Positions 16,874 to 26,446 are shown, counted from the stretch's first letter. The stretch: 64,000 bases of DNA from Phytomonas francai (GCA_001766655.1 MJCC01000002.1:873992-937991); one strand, 5' to 3'. The notes: generated by a model from the letters alone, not told the origin. A program made the numbers and translations.

Positions 16874-17716
16874 ATGTCTCAAACTGGGCTGCTAGACATC
16901 CTTAAGAATGCAGGGCTGACAACGACGGCCAAGCTCGCTCGGTTCACCGGGCTGGCCCCGCACGAGGTGCGCCCTCTCCTTGAGCGCCTCTCCGGCGAGG
17001 CCGGGCCGGGCGTCTTTCAGCTGCTCTATCTCCTGTCTGCGCCGGATGGGCCTCTGGGGGGCCGTATAGTCCTCCACAAAGGCCGCGAGGAGGCTGAAAA
17101 GGCGCTGGCGGACGCCCCGGCGGGCGCCTCACTGAGCCTGTACGCCGTCCGATTCCTCGGCTCTGCTTTGAACGACCTGCCCCGGAAGGAAGAGGCGGGC
17201 GCGGGGCTCATCCCGAGCGTCCCCATCACCCTGCAGAGCTACCCGACCACAACCCGCGCGCGGATTGGCGAAAGGCGAGCGGAGAACGGCGAGCCATCGC
17301 CCGCCGCCGCCACGACCTCCGCCGCCGAGATTCGCGAGGCTGCATCCCCGCTTCGGGCGCCTCCCTCACCCGAAAAGGAGGCCCCGCGACTGTCCTCCCC
17401 CCCTCCACCTTCGCCCACCCCTTCTCTTTCCCCTCCTTTGCCGACGACGATGCCAGCGAAGGCGGCGAGTTTGCCCGAGAAAGAGGCGGGCGGCGCCTCG
17501 TCCACCGAACCGAACGTCAGCCGCCCGCCCCGCACGCTCCTAGACATGATGATGATGAGCTCCGGCAAGCGCACGAAGGCGCCCGAGCCGGACGCGACCC
17601 CGCCCGGGCCGCGCGCGAAGAAGGTGAAGGTCGAGAAGGCGGCGGCGCGGCCCCCGACGACGAGCCTCGCGAAGCTCGCGAAGGCCTCGGTGAAGGGGCA
17701 GCCCGCGGGGGGGGCC
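16874..17716 (+). CDS. POLD3-like DNA polymerase delta subunit, 3' end lost in gap
   Basis: 281 codons are visible before the assembly gap. Residues 1-105 resemble the N-terminal winged-helix domain of POLD3/Cdc27, the accessory subunit linking polymerase delta to PCNA. Matching elements, in order: a TTAKLARFTGL helix, a helix with LLERL, the strand QLLYLLSA, RIVLHKGREEAEKAL, and SLYAVRF followed by LNDLP. The rest is a long Ala/Pro/Ser/Lys-rich disordered tail, as in POLD3, with a basic cluster (RAKKVKVEKA near 245-255). The PCNA-binding PIP box would be at the extreme C-terminus, which is hidden by the gap. The frame after the gap is homopolymer and not credible coding. G+C climbs steeply toward the gap. 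Assignment rests on domain order and a weak pattern match. Confidence 0.5.
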
Positions 17717-18275
17717 NNNNNNNNNNNNNNNNNNNNNNNNNNNNNNNNNNNNNNNNNNNNNNNNNNNNNNNNNNNNNNNNNNNNNNNNNNNNNNNNNNNN
17801 NNNNNNNNNNNNNNNNNNNNNNNNNNNNNNNNNNNNNNNNNNNNNNNNNNNNNNNNNNNNNNNNNNNNNNNNNNNNNNNNNNNNNNNNNNNNNNNNNNNN
17901 NNNNNNNNNNNNNNNNNNNNNNNNNNNNNNNNNNNNNNNNNNNNNNNNNNNNNNNNNNNNNNNNNNNNNNNNNNNNNNNNNNNNNNNNNNNNNNNNNNNN
18001 NNNNNNNNNNNNNNNNNNNNNNNNNNNNNNNNNNNNNNNNNNNNNNNNNNNNNNNNNNNNNNNNNNNNNNNNNNNNNNNNNNNNNNNNNNNNNNNNNNNN
18101 NNNNNNNNNNNNNNNNNNNNNNNNNNNNNNNNNNNNNNNNNNNNNNNNNNNNNNNNNNNNNNNNNNNNNNNNNNNNNNNNNNNNNNNNNNNNNNNNNNNN
18201 NNNNNNNNNNNNNNNNNNNNNNNNNNNNNNNNNNNNNNNNNNNNNNNNNNNNNNNNNNNNNNNNNNNNNNNNNNN
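17717..18275. other. Assembly gap (559 N)
   Basis: Run of N. It interrupts the POLD3-like gene in a very GC-rich stretch; the 559-base length may be nominal. Confidence 1.
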
Positions 18276-18599
18276 CCCCCCCCCCCTTTTTTTTTTTTTT
18301 CAGACCCAATGACATTGACAACCCTGACTATAGATGCGATTTAGGAATTAGCATAGACGTTAAACTAATTTGAGAAGGTGTTTTCCTTAGAATCATATAG
18401 ACATAAATATCCCGCCTCCCCTTCTTCGGAACTAATCGTGTGAAAAAGTGTCAAATCCCTGGTGGATCCCGTGATAATAGTGCTGGAGGCATTGCAATGG
18501 TGGATTCGCTTGCTTCTTCTTCTTTTTTCGGATCATATTTAGTAGCACAGAGCATGATAAAACGAAAAGGGAAAGCGTACTAGATAAGCCATATCGCAA
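18276..18599 (+). other. Post-gap C/T homopolymer and spacer
   Basis: The gap ends in 11 C and then 16 T followed by CAG, a near-ideal acceptor-like tract but with no credible gene immediately after it. A second tract (18508-18540) ends in TTTAG at 18542, 57 bases before the next ATG, and is the more likely acceptor for the LYR-motif gene. Confidence 0.4.
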
Positions 18600-19211
18600 A
18601 TGAACAGGAGCGCTCTGGCAACGCTGCCTCTAGCCAAGGGCAAGGACATTCAGAATCGGGTGGCGAAACTTGCTCTCTATAAAGAATGCCTAGCGTTAGC
18701 CTTTCTTATCAAAGATAAGCTTGTGCAGGAGCACACGCTGAATGAGATTCGCTCGAAGTGGCTCGAACACCGTGGGGATGGGGGGTATACCCTTCAAGTG
18801 CAAATCGCCAGCTGCCTGGATCGAATCGCCTACGGACGACTATGCCATACCAAAGCCCGGCAGCGCCTGATATCGGACGCAAGTACGCGATACGACTGGG
18901 GTGTGGTGAATCCGATGGAAAACCATGAACGGCTGATTCGTCGACGGGAGAATAAGCAAAACCCGGATGCGTCGAATCACGGGAGGGGAAAACGCGATTT
19001 CGTCCCGATGACGAACTGGGGAATGGGGAATATAGACCCGGAGGCAGTGACGAAGCATAAAGAACTGACGGATCGGCAGCACTTCATGGGGCCGCACTGG
19101 CGAAATCGCCCAAAGCCCATGGTGCTTGAGGAGCTCAGTTTCGAGGAGCAGGTGCATGTTCAGTTTCAGAAAAAGCCAAAAATGCGAAAGACGCCTAAGA
19201 AGCATTACTAG
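18600..19211 (+). CDS. LYR-motif (Complex1_LYR-like) protein, probably mitochondrial
   Basis: Basic 203-residue protein. Residues about 20-60 resemble the LYR helical domain: a LALYKECLALA helix (LYK in place of LYR), then HTLNEIRSKWLEHRG, comparable with the family's charged evR..F..n segment. LYR proteins act in mitochondria with acyl carrier protein as subunits or assembly factors of respiratory complexes, iron-sulfur delivery or mitoribosomes. The extra 140 residues, rich in Arg, Lys, His and Trp, end in a strongly basic KKPKMRKTPKKHY tail, which would suit a mitoribosomal or RNA-contacting protein. No classical presequence stands out. The LYR reading is a motif call; the mitochondrial location is inferred. 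Confidence 0.45.
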   Translation: MNRSALATLPLAKGKDIQNRVAKLALYKECLALAFLIKDKLVQEHTLNEIRSKWLEHRGDGGYTLQVQIASCLDRIAYGRLCHTKARQRLISDASTRYDWGVVNPMENHERLIRRRENKQNPDASNHGRGKRDFVPMTNWGMGNIDPEAVTKHKELTDRQHFMGPHWRNRPKPMVLEELSFEEQVHVQFQKKPKMRKTPKKHY

Positions 19212-19450
19212 AGGATCGTGAAATACGCGTCTTGGGTTGTCGAGAAGGAAGAAAAGGCTGGGATGGAGAGTGTAGACAGCGCCGCTCGAACCCAAATGAA
19301 ATCAATGAAATGGTAGGGGAAAATGAAAGAAAAAGATGGGAAAAATACAGCTGATACGTTTTTTATTCTCCTGTTCGCGTCACACTAGCGATACCACTGT
19401 GAAACGATCGCATAATGGAATAGTTTAATTTCTCCCATTACTATTGGTAT

Positions 19451-19489
19451 TCTTCATCCCTGCGTCTGTTTCTATTTTTCCCTCTTTAG
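19451..19489 (+). promoter_or_regulatory. Probable spliced-leader acceptor of LAMTOR4-like gene
   Basis: Thirty-odd bases made up mostly of T and C and ending in TTTAG, 13 bases upstream of the ATG. This is the clearest acceptor-like site in the window. The role is inferred from position and composition; no spliced-leader RNA gene is present to confirm it. Confidence 0.55.
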
Positions 19490-19502
19490 TGATTTATTCA
19501 GG

Positions 19503-19811
19503 ATGGATCAAGTTGCCTTGGTGAAAGATCAGCTGCTCAGTCAAGGAACCAACCATTTTGTGGTTCTCTCCGAGACAGGGGAAGTTTTAGAACACGGTGG
19601 GGACTTTGAAAACCCGGAAAAGCAGCGTTTGGCGCATGCGATTATTCAAAAGTGCGCACATCTCATGCAGCCTGGTGAGTCTTTAAAACGCCTTAGCATG
19701 ACGATGGAAGAAGTCGTTTATACAGCGACGACAGTTTCCAACGGCCAGGGGGAAACCCTTGGGATTTTCGTGAAGCGCCCTGCAAGTGTCGCATTAGCTT
19801 CCAACCCATGA
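19503..19811 (+). CDS. LAMTOR4: LAMTOR4-like Ragulator subunit (roadblock fold)
   Basis: 102 residues, close to the 99 of human LAMTOR4. Shared elements in order: FVVLSETGEVLEHGGDFEN (family form LVLSEGAVLASSGDLEN), a central helix with AHAIIQKCAHL, the hallmark LKRLSMTMEE (family FKRLSVVF), and a terminal GIFVKRP strand (family VFVVKRQ). LAMTOR4 is one of the roadblock proteins of the pentameric Ragulator, which anchors Rag GTPases to the lysosome and recruits TORC1. A TOR kinase gene lies 15 kb downstream in the same array. A strong pyrimidine tract (19451-19487) ends at AG 19488-19489, giving only 13 bases before the ATG. Another roadblock or longin-type small protein is possible, but the KRLS and FVKR motifs favour LAMTOR4. 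Confidence 0.75.
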   Translation: MDQVALVKDQLLSQGTNHFVVLSETGEVLEHGGDFENPEKQRLAHAIIQKCAHLMQPGESLKRLSMTMEEVVYTATTVSNGQGETLGIFVKRPASVALASNP

Positions 19812-19924
19812 TATTTCCAATCTAATGAGACAACGAAAAACATCGTAGTCGAGGGAAAGTGTATAATTTCGTACTATGAATCATCGCGCTATACAGAAAG
19901 AGCGATCCATGTTGATTTTTATGG

Positions 19925-19962
<38 letters not shown>

Positions 19963-20232
19963 TCTTCTGCCGTGTTAACACAGGAATTAGAATTAAAACA
20001 AAAAATTCAAAGAGAAAATGCATGTAAAAAAATGACGCTGAATAAGTGTCTATGATTTATTTTCTCCCCCCACCCCCAACTCAACCCAACCTTTTGGACT
20101 TTCTTCGATAATATATTGCTAACCGTGAAAAAATAAGGATGATACTGGCTGTCATCAACCTATAGAATTAACGACAATCAGGTCAAAGAGAGGGAAAAGG
20201 GAGGCCTCGAAAAAAGCTTGGTATTAAAACGA
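19812..20232 (+). other. Spacer with TA microsatellite and pyrimidine tract
   Basis: Holds a (TA)n run at 19926-19959 and a CT-rich tract at about 20056-20100, presumably serving the next gene. No coding content. Confidence 0.5.
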
Positions 20233-21483
20233 ATGAATGACCAACACAAGTATACTTATGCGTTGCAGGACCAAACCCACTGCGATGTGCTAAGTGTCGG
20301 CAAAAATGTGATCGGGCGGAGCTCCGCACCGGTCGAGGGGGTATCCTTTGTGAATATAAATTCCGATAGAGCTGCTATTAGTCGAATGCAGGCGTTTATT
20401 GAAATCGCTCCAAACGGCGATGCGTGGATTTGCGATTGCAATAGTACAAACGGGACGCTTCTGACGATTCGAGGGGGCGTCGGGATTCGCTTGGAGCCTC
20501 AGCACTACTACCAGCTCAGCCCAAACGCTATGATAACTTTCGCTGATGTTGAGCGAAGGTTTGTTGTGCTTGAGAATGATTCTAACAGAAACGGTGCCGC
20601 TATTGCTCCTTCTACCATAGAAAACGATAGAAATTTCGACTGGAATAGAAACCCCGTAGGGGTAGTAACCGGGCAGAGCGGTGTAAACGCGGAGGCCAGC
20701 ACAAGCAAGCCTGCTCATGCCGGGATTTTGAAAGAAAATAGAAATAAACAGAGCTCACCTCGCGCACGCTCACCGCGGGAGGTGCCGTACCTCGCAGAGG
20801 TGCCGAACACTAAAAGGGAAACCCCCAAAGCGACCAAAACGAATAAATCCACAGAGCGCGATGCCCAATCACGAAAACGAGCGCGCTCTCTCACGGTGGA
20901 GGAAAAAAAAGTGACCCCAAAGCGCGTGAAATCTACCACACCCACGGCAAGAGAATCACAGACAAAGAAAGGGGTGTTTGTTGCGTGTGTTTCCGGCATG
21001 AATTCAAAGCAGCGTGGGATTGCTCAGAAAGCTCTAAATGCGCATAATGGAAGGATCGTTGAGGATATTTCAAAAGCAGGTTTGCTCATTGTACCGACGC
21101 CGGCTACGCGAACGCCGAAGTTTATCATCGCCGTTGGCCGTGGAATCCCAATTATTGATATCGAGCACCTCGAGGAAGCCCTGAAGAATGCGGAAATAGG
21201 AAAATATATCGTTTCTCTTAACCATTTAGGCATGAATTATAGTTCAGAAATGCTGCGAAGCGCAATATTTCGTAAGCGTGAGATTCCTCTTCTAAAAGGC
21301 CTTAAATATCATCTTGGTGGGTTATCCGTTAAGCAACGGAGCACGGTTCAAGATATCATTATCGGATGTGAGGGCAAGGTAACCTCTCATAAAGGAGCAT
21401 CTGTTACGGAAATTACAGATGAAAATCTTAATATATTCTATGATTCTATATTAAGAGGTCAACGGCCCCTGTCTACGATTTAA
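20233..21483 (+). CDS. FHA-BRCT protein, possible DNA-damage mediator
   Basis: 416 residues. FHA domain at about 8-110 with the phosphothreonine-binding signature: GRSSAP, SRMQAF (usual SRxHA, with Gln for His) and NSTNGT. A Lys/Arg/Ser-rich linker at about 140-240 carries several SP/TP sites. BRCT-type region from about 245: FVACVSGMNSKQR, then RTPKFIIAVGRGIPIID resembling the RTxKFL...GIPIV core of MDC1/PTIP-type BRCTs, followed by a second BRCT-like segment from about 340 to the end. FHA plus C-terminal tandem BRCT is the arrangement of MDC1, which binds phosphorylated histone at breaks; NBS1 has the same domains adjacent. The frame extends five codons upstream to a TTG, but the ATG at 20233 is used. 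Orthology is not established. Confidence 0.75.
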   Translation: MNDQHKYTYALQDQTHCDVLSVGKNVIGRSSAPVEGVSFVNINSDRAAISRMQAFIEIAPNGDAWICDCNSTNGTLLTIRGGVGIRLEPQHYYQLSPNAMITFADVERRFVVLENDSNRNGAAIAPSTIENDRNFDWNRNPVGVVTGQSGVNAEASTSKPAHAGILKENRNKQSSPRARSPREVPYLAEVPNTKRETPKATKTNKSTERDAQSRKRARSLTVEEKKVTPKRVKSTTPTARESQTKKGVFVACVSGMNSKQRGIAQKALNAHNGRIVEDISKAGLLIVPTPATRTPKFIIAVGRGIPIIDIEHLEEALKNAEIGKYIVSLNHLGMNYSSEMLRSAIFRKREIPLLKGLKYHLGGLSVKQRSTVQDIIIGCEGKVTSHKGASVTEITDENLNIFYDSILRGQRPLSTI

Positions 21484-21763
21484 AAAAAATAATCAAGAAT
21501 GATAAGCTCCGTTTCCTAACTGTGAATAACAACAGTGATAACAACATTTAGGTGCTCAGAAACGCCCCTATGGTGTTATTGAGAAGGGAATGAAGAATGT
21601 TGATGATTGAGTATTGGCGGCAACCGATTCTCTTTTTACTTTGTTGTCTTTACGTTTGGCTTTCCTTTTTCTTGAATGAAAATAAAGAAGAAGGAATAAG
21701 GTGTATACATGGGGATAATATTGGTTCATTTCTAGCTTATTTTTGAAACGAATTGTGCAAAAG

Positions 21764-23449
21764 ATGAGCCTAAAACATAACCGTAAACGGAGGTTTTCAG
21801 ATTTACTTGCAGGTGTTGATGAGCTTCTTGAAACACAGCTCTTCCATCAGCCTCGTAATGGCTATCCATCCCCGAACGATAACAATAAAAAAGAGGAAAG
21901 TTCTACACCCCTCTCGAGCAACTCCCCAACTTTAAACACCGCCGTTCATAACAAGCGTTTAGAATCAAGTCCTTCGGAAGGACAAACGGAATTAGTGAGT
22001 TTGGGTGGAATCCAAATGGATCTTCTCCATCGTCGAGATGAGGAAGTTGCGGAATTAGCTCTGTTTTACGTCAAAACTCTTGCGAAGCGTCCTTCTACGC
22101 GTGGTTTCAAGGAGTTTATACACTTTTTCGCAACGACGAGTGTTGATACGATTCTTTTCGCGCTTAAGCACACAAACACCTTGGAAGCTTTCTATTCCAC
22201 CCTGTTTACCATTTATATACGGGAGAATTCGAGCACTCATCTGGAATTTATTCGCTTTATTGAGGTGGCTGTCAAGCATAGCACTTGTGAGCTGCTATGC
22301 AATGAGGTTGTGGTGGATCGTTTGCTTGAGGAATTAAAAGAAGCTATTGAGGGTAACGTAAAGGCATCGCCGTCAATTAAAATGGAAGAAAATAATCAAA
22401 CGGAAGGAGAAGCTCCCTCACACTGGTCAGAGCGCCCCTCCAAAAAAAGAAAGTCGAATGCACCCGAAGAGACTCCAACCGCTTTCGATATGAAGGCTAT
22501 TTCCAAAGTATTAGATCAGCTAGGTTCGCCCGCACCATCGTCCTCAGCTTCGGTGTGCTTACGAATTCTTCTTCGCCTTATCTTTTTTCAAAATCAACAG
22601 GCCGAGAAGGACTCGCCGTGGAGCACATTTTTTTCTGTTGCCTCGTACTTTGCGTTACGAAATGGGCTTTGCCTTCTTGGGGAGTATTTGCAGCAGACTC
22701 CAGAGGATATGATTGGCTTTCTATCGTTTATTGAAGTTCTAACCGCCTCCTCTTCTTATAACAAATCTGAAGGTTTATCACGTATCGTTGAACCCCTTTT
22801 ACGATCGCTTATTGAATCTGGAGACAGCTCTACTAATCTCACAGACGCTGAAAGGGTTGCTGTACTGCGTATTTTAACAAATATCACCAGCTTGCAGCCG
22901 GATATTCTTTCAACCGCGCAGCGTATTCATCTTGCCGCCCATTTTCAACGTAATTTGTTGTCTTGCAGTTGTGAAGATGAGATTACTAGCTTTTCTCTGT
23001 GTTGTGCGATCAACATCATCAAATGGGAGGTCAAGCATGCGATAAAACCACCCCGCTTTTCCCTAGAGCTTGTGAGCGATGCGGAGGTCTATCACAGGGT
23101 CGCTGTCGCCATGATTACTCGATACTACAGTGATAATACGGCATACACCGTTTTGAGTGGATATTATGCCATCTTTTTGGCGTTTATTTTCCGAGTGGAA
23201 TTCGAAAACAAGGAGAGGAAGAAAAACCTTCGAGACGAGGTCATCACAGCCCTCACTCAGGCCTTGAAGAATGTTTCATTCGGGGAAAAATGTGCGCACA
23301 ATCCGATGACAGTTATCGTAGCCATCATCCAGGAGTTTATTATCTTCCAAAGCGAGTCAAACACTTTAACGCGTGATACCCTCCTCGAACTAAAATCCCT
23401 CATTGATGTGCTTGTTGAGGTGAATGGCATTACCATCAGCGAAGATTAA
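21764..23449 (+). CDS. Helical-repeat protein, possibly WAPL-like
   Basis: 561 residues, almost entirely alpha-helical, with an acidic/serine linker near 195-245 containing a basic PSKKRKS cluster (possible nuclear signal). The N-terminal FSDLLAGVDELLET followed by a helical block (EVAELALFYVKTLAKRP, FKEFIHFF, LEAFYSTLFTIYIREN) recalls the order in WAPL-type cohesin release factors, and the C-terminal half has ARM/HEAT-like helices. Similarity is weak; any ARM-fold nuclear protein is possible. The start is the ATG at 21764, 29 bases after AG 21734-21735 at the end of a short pyrimidine tract; the frame is open to a TTG at 21743. No enzyme motif. Confidence 0.7.
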   Translation: MSLKHNRKRRFSDLLAGVDELLETQLFHQPRNGYPSPNDNNKKEESSTPLSSNSPTLNTAVHNKRLESSPSEGQTELVSLGGIQMDLLHRRDEEVAELALFYVKTLAKRPSTRGFKEFIHFFATTSVDTILFALKHTNTLEAFYSTLFTIYIRENSSTHLEFIRFIEVAVKHSTCELLCNEVVVDRLLEELKEAIEGNVKASPSIKMEENNQTEGEAPSHWSERPSKKRKSNAPEETPTAFDMKAISKVLDQLGSPAPSSSASVCLRILLRLIFFQNQQAEKDSPWSTFFSVASYFALRNGLCLLGEYLQQTPEDMIGFLSFIEVLTASSSYNKSEGLSRIVEPLLRSLIESGDSSTNLTDAERVAVLRILTNITSLQPDILSTAQRIHLAAHFQRNLLSCSCEDEITSFSLCCAINIIKWEVKHAIKPPRFSLELVSDAEVYHRVAVAMITRYYSDNTAYTVLSGYYAIFLAFIFRVEFENKERKKNLRDEVITALTQALKNVSFGEKCAHNPMTVIVAIIQEFIIFQSESNTLTRDTLLELKSLIDVLVEVNGITISED

Positions 23450-24133
23450 CGAGTTCAGGAAAGGAGACAAAAAGCACCTCATTTGAGGTTATGGTGGGGA
23501 CTCGTTTCAGCTTACCTTAAGGCGAAGTGAGTCAACAAGAACCTGTCAACAACTTCGTCGCGTATTTTTTACTTCTTTGGATTTAAAATGATTTTCACAC
23601 CATTCACGAGGATATTCCAGCCCATTACGCATAGTTGATTTTATTCATAAGAAGGCTGTGTGCCTCCTAAAGGGAAAAAATCTACCAATACGCTAGGTTT
23701 TTCCTTATGCATGCAAACCAACCGTTATTTTATTCATATGCACAAGGAAGCAATTACTACGTGCTTAACTTTTAATAGCTTTACCCTTGAAGGGGATAGC
23801 GTTTAGTCTTTCAGACTTTGATTGGTCTTTATGCACAACCTGAGGAATTTTCTCGTATCACTTCTCCCCCGCCGCTCTGGTTTTGTTTTATTCTCAAAAA
23901 GAAACGCGGGTTTTTTTTTAAATACAAAGGTACCTCTGACACCTATTCGGAAAACTAACTTTTTTGATATTCGGCGTCTATTCTCCTTTTTTTTTAAAGT
24001 AAAAAGAATCACTCGGCGTTACTTTTTCCCCACACACATAAACGGGGAGTGGGAAGGGGGAGTCTTTAGAAACAACTAATATACATATACATAAGGTAAA
24101 AAAGAATCTTGTAGTAGTAATAATAAAATAAAA
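23450..24133 (+). other. Spacer, no convincing gene
   Basis: AT-rich 680-base spacer with short open frames on both strands that lack recognisable content. A T-rich tract ending at AG 23998-23999 may be the acceptor for the DCN1-like gene. Confidence 0.45.
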
Positions 24134-24880
24134 ATGAGTAAAAAATCCGGGCGAGTCGTGAAATTAAAACCTTCCGAATCGCAGCGGAGCGTGAAGTCGT
24201 TGATGAGCATTACACCTTCCATGAAGACCCCTCAGTCGGCCACCATAACGGCGAGCGGCTCCAGCTCGAATTTCACCCGCGGAAATCGTATAGAGATGGA
24301 AGTGCTGTTCGACCGATTGAAAAAACTCGACAAGGGGGATAGCTCGGATGCGATTTACACCCGCGGAATCGAGCAGCTCTGTAGTGACCTCGCGATTAAG
24401 CCGAATTCGCTGGAGATGTTCGTCTTGATTTGGCGTCTTCGAGCGGTGCGGGATAGCTGCGTAAGCCGGAACGAGTGGCTTTTGTTCATTTTTAACTCCG
24501 GTGTCTTGGCGTTATCCCAACTCAAGGACTACCTTTGCGAGTCCGTTCACATCGTGCAGGAGAGTCAGGAGGAGTTCTACTCCATGTACAACTTCCTCTA
24601 CGACTATATCCGCGGCGAGAACAATCGGCGAATGCCCGCAGCACGGGCCGTGCAGGCCTGGAAAGTGTTTTTCGAGCAGAAGAAAGATCTCGTGGATAAG
24701 TGGAATCAGTGGATCCTTAAGGAGTATCACTATGAAATTTCAAGGGATCTGTGGGAGCAGGCCGCTCTCTTTTTCCTGAGTAGAAAGCAACAAAACGATA
24801 AGAACAATCACACCGTTGACTTGCACGAGCGCTCGAGTGTCATTGACGACTTTTGTAAGTGGGAAAATTCCATATCTTAG
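24134..24880 (+). CDS. DCN1-like cullin neddylation E3 (potentiating neddylation domain)
   Basis: 248 residues. A basic, serine-rich N-terminus (1-55) replaces the UBA domain of yeast and human DCN1/DCUN1D1; some family members also have divergent N-termini. The PONY domain spans about 60-240: GIEQLCSDLAIKP, the helix MFVLIWRLRA, SRNEWL, FLYDYIR, then WKVFFEQKKDLVDKWNQWI, ISRDLWEQ and terminal SVIDDFCKWEN. The last two match the conserved ISRDTWN-type and VLIDDFVEY segments that hold the acidic patch binding cullin. It would help transfer Nedd8 from the E2 to cullins and thereby activate cullin-RING ligases. Single copy in the window; no related neighbour. Confidence 0.85.
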   Translation: MSKKSGRVVKLKPSESQRSVKSLMSITPSMKTPQSATITASGSSSNFTRGNRIEMEVLFDRLKKLDKGDSSDAIYTRGIEQLCSDLAIKPNSLEMFVLIWRLRAVRDSCVSRNEWLLFIFNSGVLALSQLKDYLCESVHIVQESQEEFYSMYNFLYDYIRGENNRRMPAARAVQAWKVFFEQKKDLVDKWNQWILKEYHYEISRDLWEQAALFFLSRKQQNDKNNHTVDLHERSSVIDDFCKWENSIS

Positions 24881-25846
24881 TGATGCTACATACTCCTTAC
24901 CCCTTTATTACCATTTATTAAGTATTCATCGTTTTTTAGAGGGAAAATAATGCTCTTAACAGTTTATGTGCGTAAATAAATTCTATTCACTCTTGTTTCT
25001 ATTAGCTCTTTTGGTGCATTCTTTCACTCCCACATCCCCACTCCTTCGATTTCATTTAAAATATATAACGAAGAGTAAAAAGAAGCACTGTTCACATTTT
25101 TAATCCTATGCTTTCTCTATATTGTCATTATGATGATTATTATTTTGGTACCTACATCGTATTTTATTTTTGCCCTAACTCGTTTCGTACAATATCAACC
25201 TTAACGTCTTCTCGACACTGGTGCTTCATATTATTGTATAGGAAGCCGAGTGGGTAATTCCTTTGCAATTAGTATAGAAGGGTAGATTAACAAGCAGAGA
25301 AATCCATCCCTTAGGATATACTAATTAGCGTGCAAGATTTTACTATAAACACATGGGGAAAATGGTAAACAAAAAATGGAGTGAGAAGGATGGAGAAGGA
25401 TGTGTGTGTGTATCCTTCAGAAAAATTGAATATTTTTCCCCTAGTAGTTATTCATATTATTATTATGCATTCAGCCATCGTAAATGACAATACCTTCAAT
25501 CACACCCCCTAAGGCTTGGTCAGGGGAAAAAACAGCAGAATACTGTAATGCTAGTCGTAATTTTATTCATCGCTAATTTGCTTAGTGTGCCTATCCATCA
25601 CATTACCAATATGGTGCATATATGCTTATTCTCATGGAAAAAGTTTCCCATCTCAGAATAACTAATTTTAAATCATCAATGTCATTTCCTATATGCACGA
25701 TCCCTTTCTTTTTTTTTTTGGGGGGGGGGGGGGCTATGGGGGGGCTACCCAATCCTGTCTCGACTTTCCCTCAACCTTTGTCGAATTTCAAACTGGACAT
25801 CACACCCCAGTAAGGGTTTTTGCAAATAAACTTTTAATAAACTAAA
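24881..25846 (+). other. Long spacer with T/G homopolymer
   Basis: Nearly 1 kb of AT-rich sequence without a supported gene. A run of about 11 T followed by 14 G (25709-25733) lies 114 bases upstream of GAR1, and a CACACCCCAG motif at 25801-25810 could be its acceptor. Confidence 0.5.
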
Positions 25847-26446
25847 ATGGCGCGTGGCTTTGGCGGCGGCGGCGGGGGCGGGGGCAATCGCGGCGGGCGC
25901 GGCTTCGGCGGCGGCGGTTTTGGCGGCGGCGGGCGCGGCCGCGGGGGGTTCTCCGCGGAGCCCGACCCCCCCGAGCAAATCCAGCAGGTCGGCGTCTTCA
26001 TGAACGCGGCGGAGGGCGATTTAGTCTACCAGGTCACCACGAGCGGCACCGTCCCGCGCTTCAACGCCTTCGTCTACACGGAGAAGAAGGCGAAGATCGG
26101 CAAGATCGACGAGATCCTGGGGAGCACGACGGACGTGATGTTCTCCGTGAAGCCCGTCCCCGGCGTGCAGACGGCCTCGCTCGCCGTCGGCGATAAGGCC
26201 TTCATCTCGCCCACGCAGTTCTCGCCGATGCGGATGTTCACGGACCCGCCGAAGCCGCGCGGGCGGGGAGGCCGCGGGGGATTCGCGGGAAGGGGCGGCG
26301 GCGGCGGCGAGGGCCGCGGGGGCTTCGCGGGAAGGGGCGGCGGCGGGGGGCGCGGGAGCTTCGGCGGACGGGGCGGCGGTCGTGGAAGCTTCGGCGGCCG
26401 CGGGGGGGGCCGCGGCTTGAATAACGGACCTCGCCGAGGGTATTAA
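25847..26446 (+). CDS. GAR1: H/ACA snoRNP protein GAR1
   Basis: 199 residues in the classical three-part GAR1 layout: an N-terminal glycine/arginine arm (1-35), a conserved core (about 42-132) and a C-terminal RGG arm. The core reads VGVFMNAAEGDLVYQ, then VPRFNAFVYTEKKAKIGKIDEILG, FSVKP and FISPTQFSPMRMF, all hallmarks of the GAR1 beta-barrel that contacts Cbf5/dyskerin. GAR1 is needed for pseudouridylation of rRNA and other RNAs in the nucleolus. The gene is very GC-rich owing to Gly/Ala/Arg codons, in sharp contrast to its flanks. The arms contain imperfect GRGGFAGRGGGGG-type repeats, so length polymorphism or assembly error there is possible. Confidence 0.95.
   Translation: MARGFGGGGGGGGNRGGRGFGGGGFGGGGRGRGGFSAEPDPPEQIQQVGVFMNAAEGDLVYQVTTSGTVPRFNAFVYTEKKAKIGKIDEILGSTTDVMFSVKPVPGVQTASLAVGDKAFISPTQFSPMRMFTDPPKPRGRGGRGGFAGRGGGGGEGRGGFAGRGGGGGRGSFGGRGGGRGSFGGRGGGRGLNNGPRRGY

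Noticed and set aside
18276..18373. Post-gap continuation of the POLD3-like frame
   Set aside because: It translates a C/T homopolymer and AT-rich spacer sequence; the real 3' end is inside the gap.
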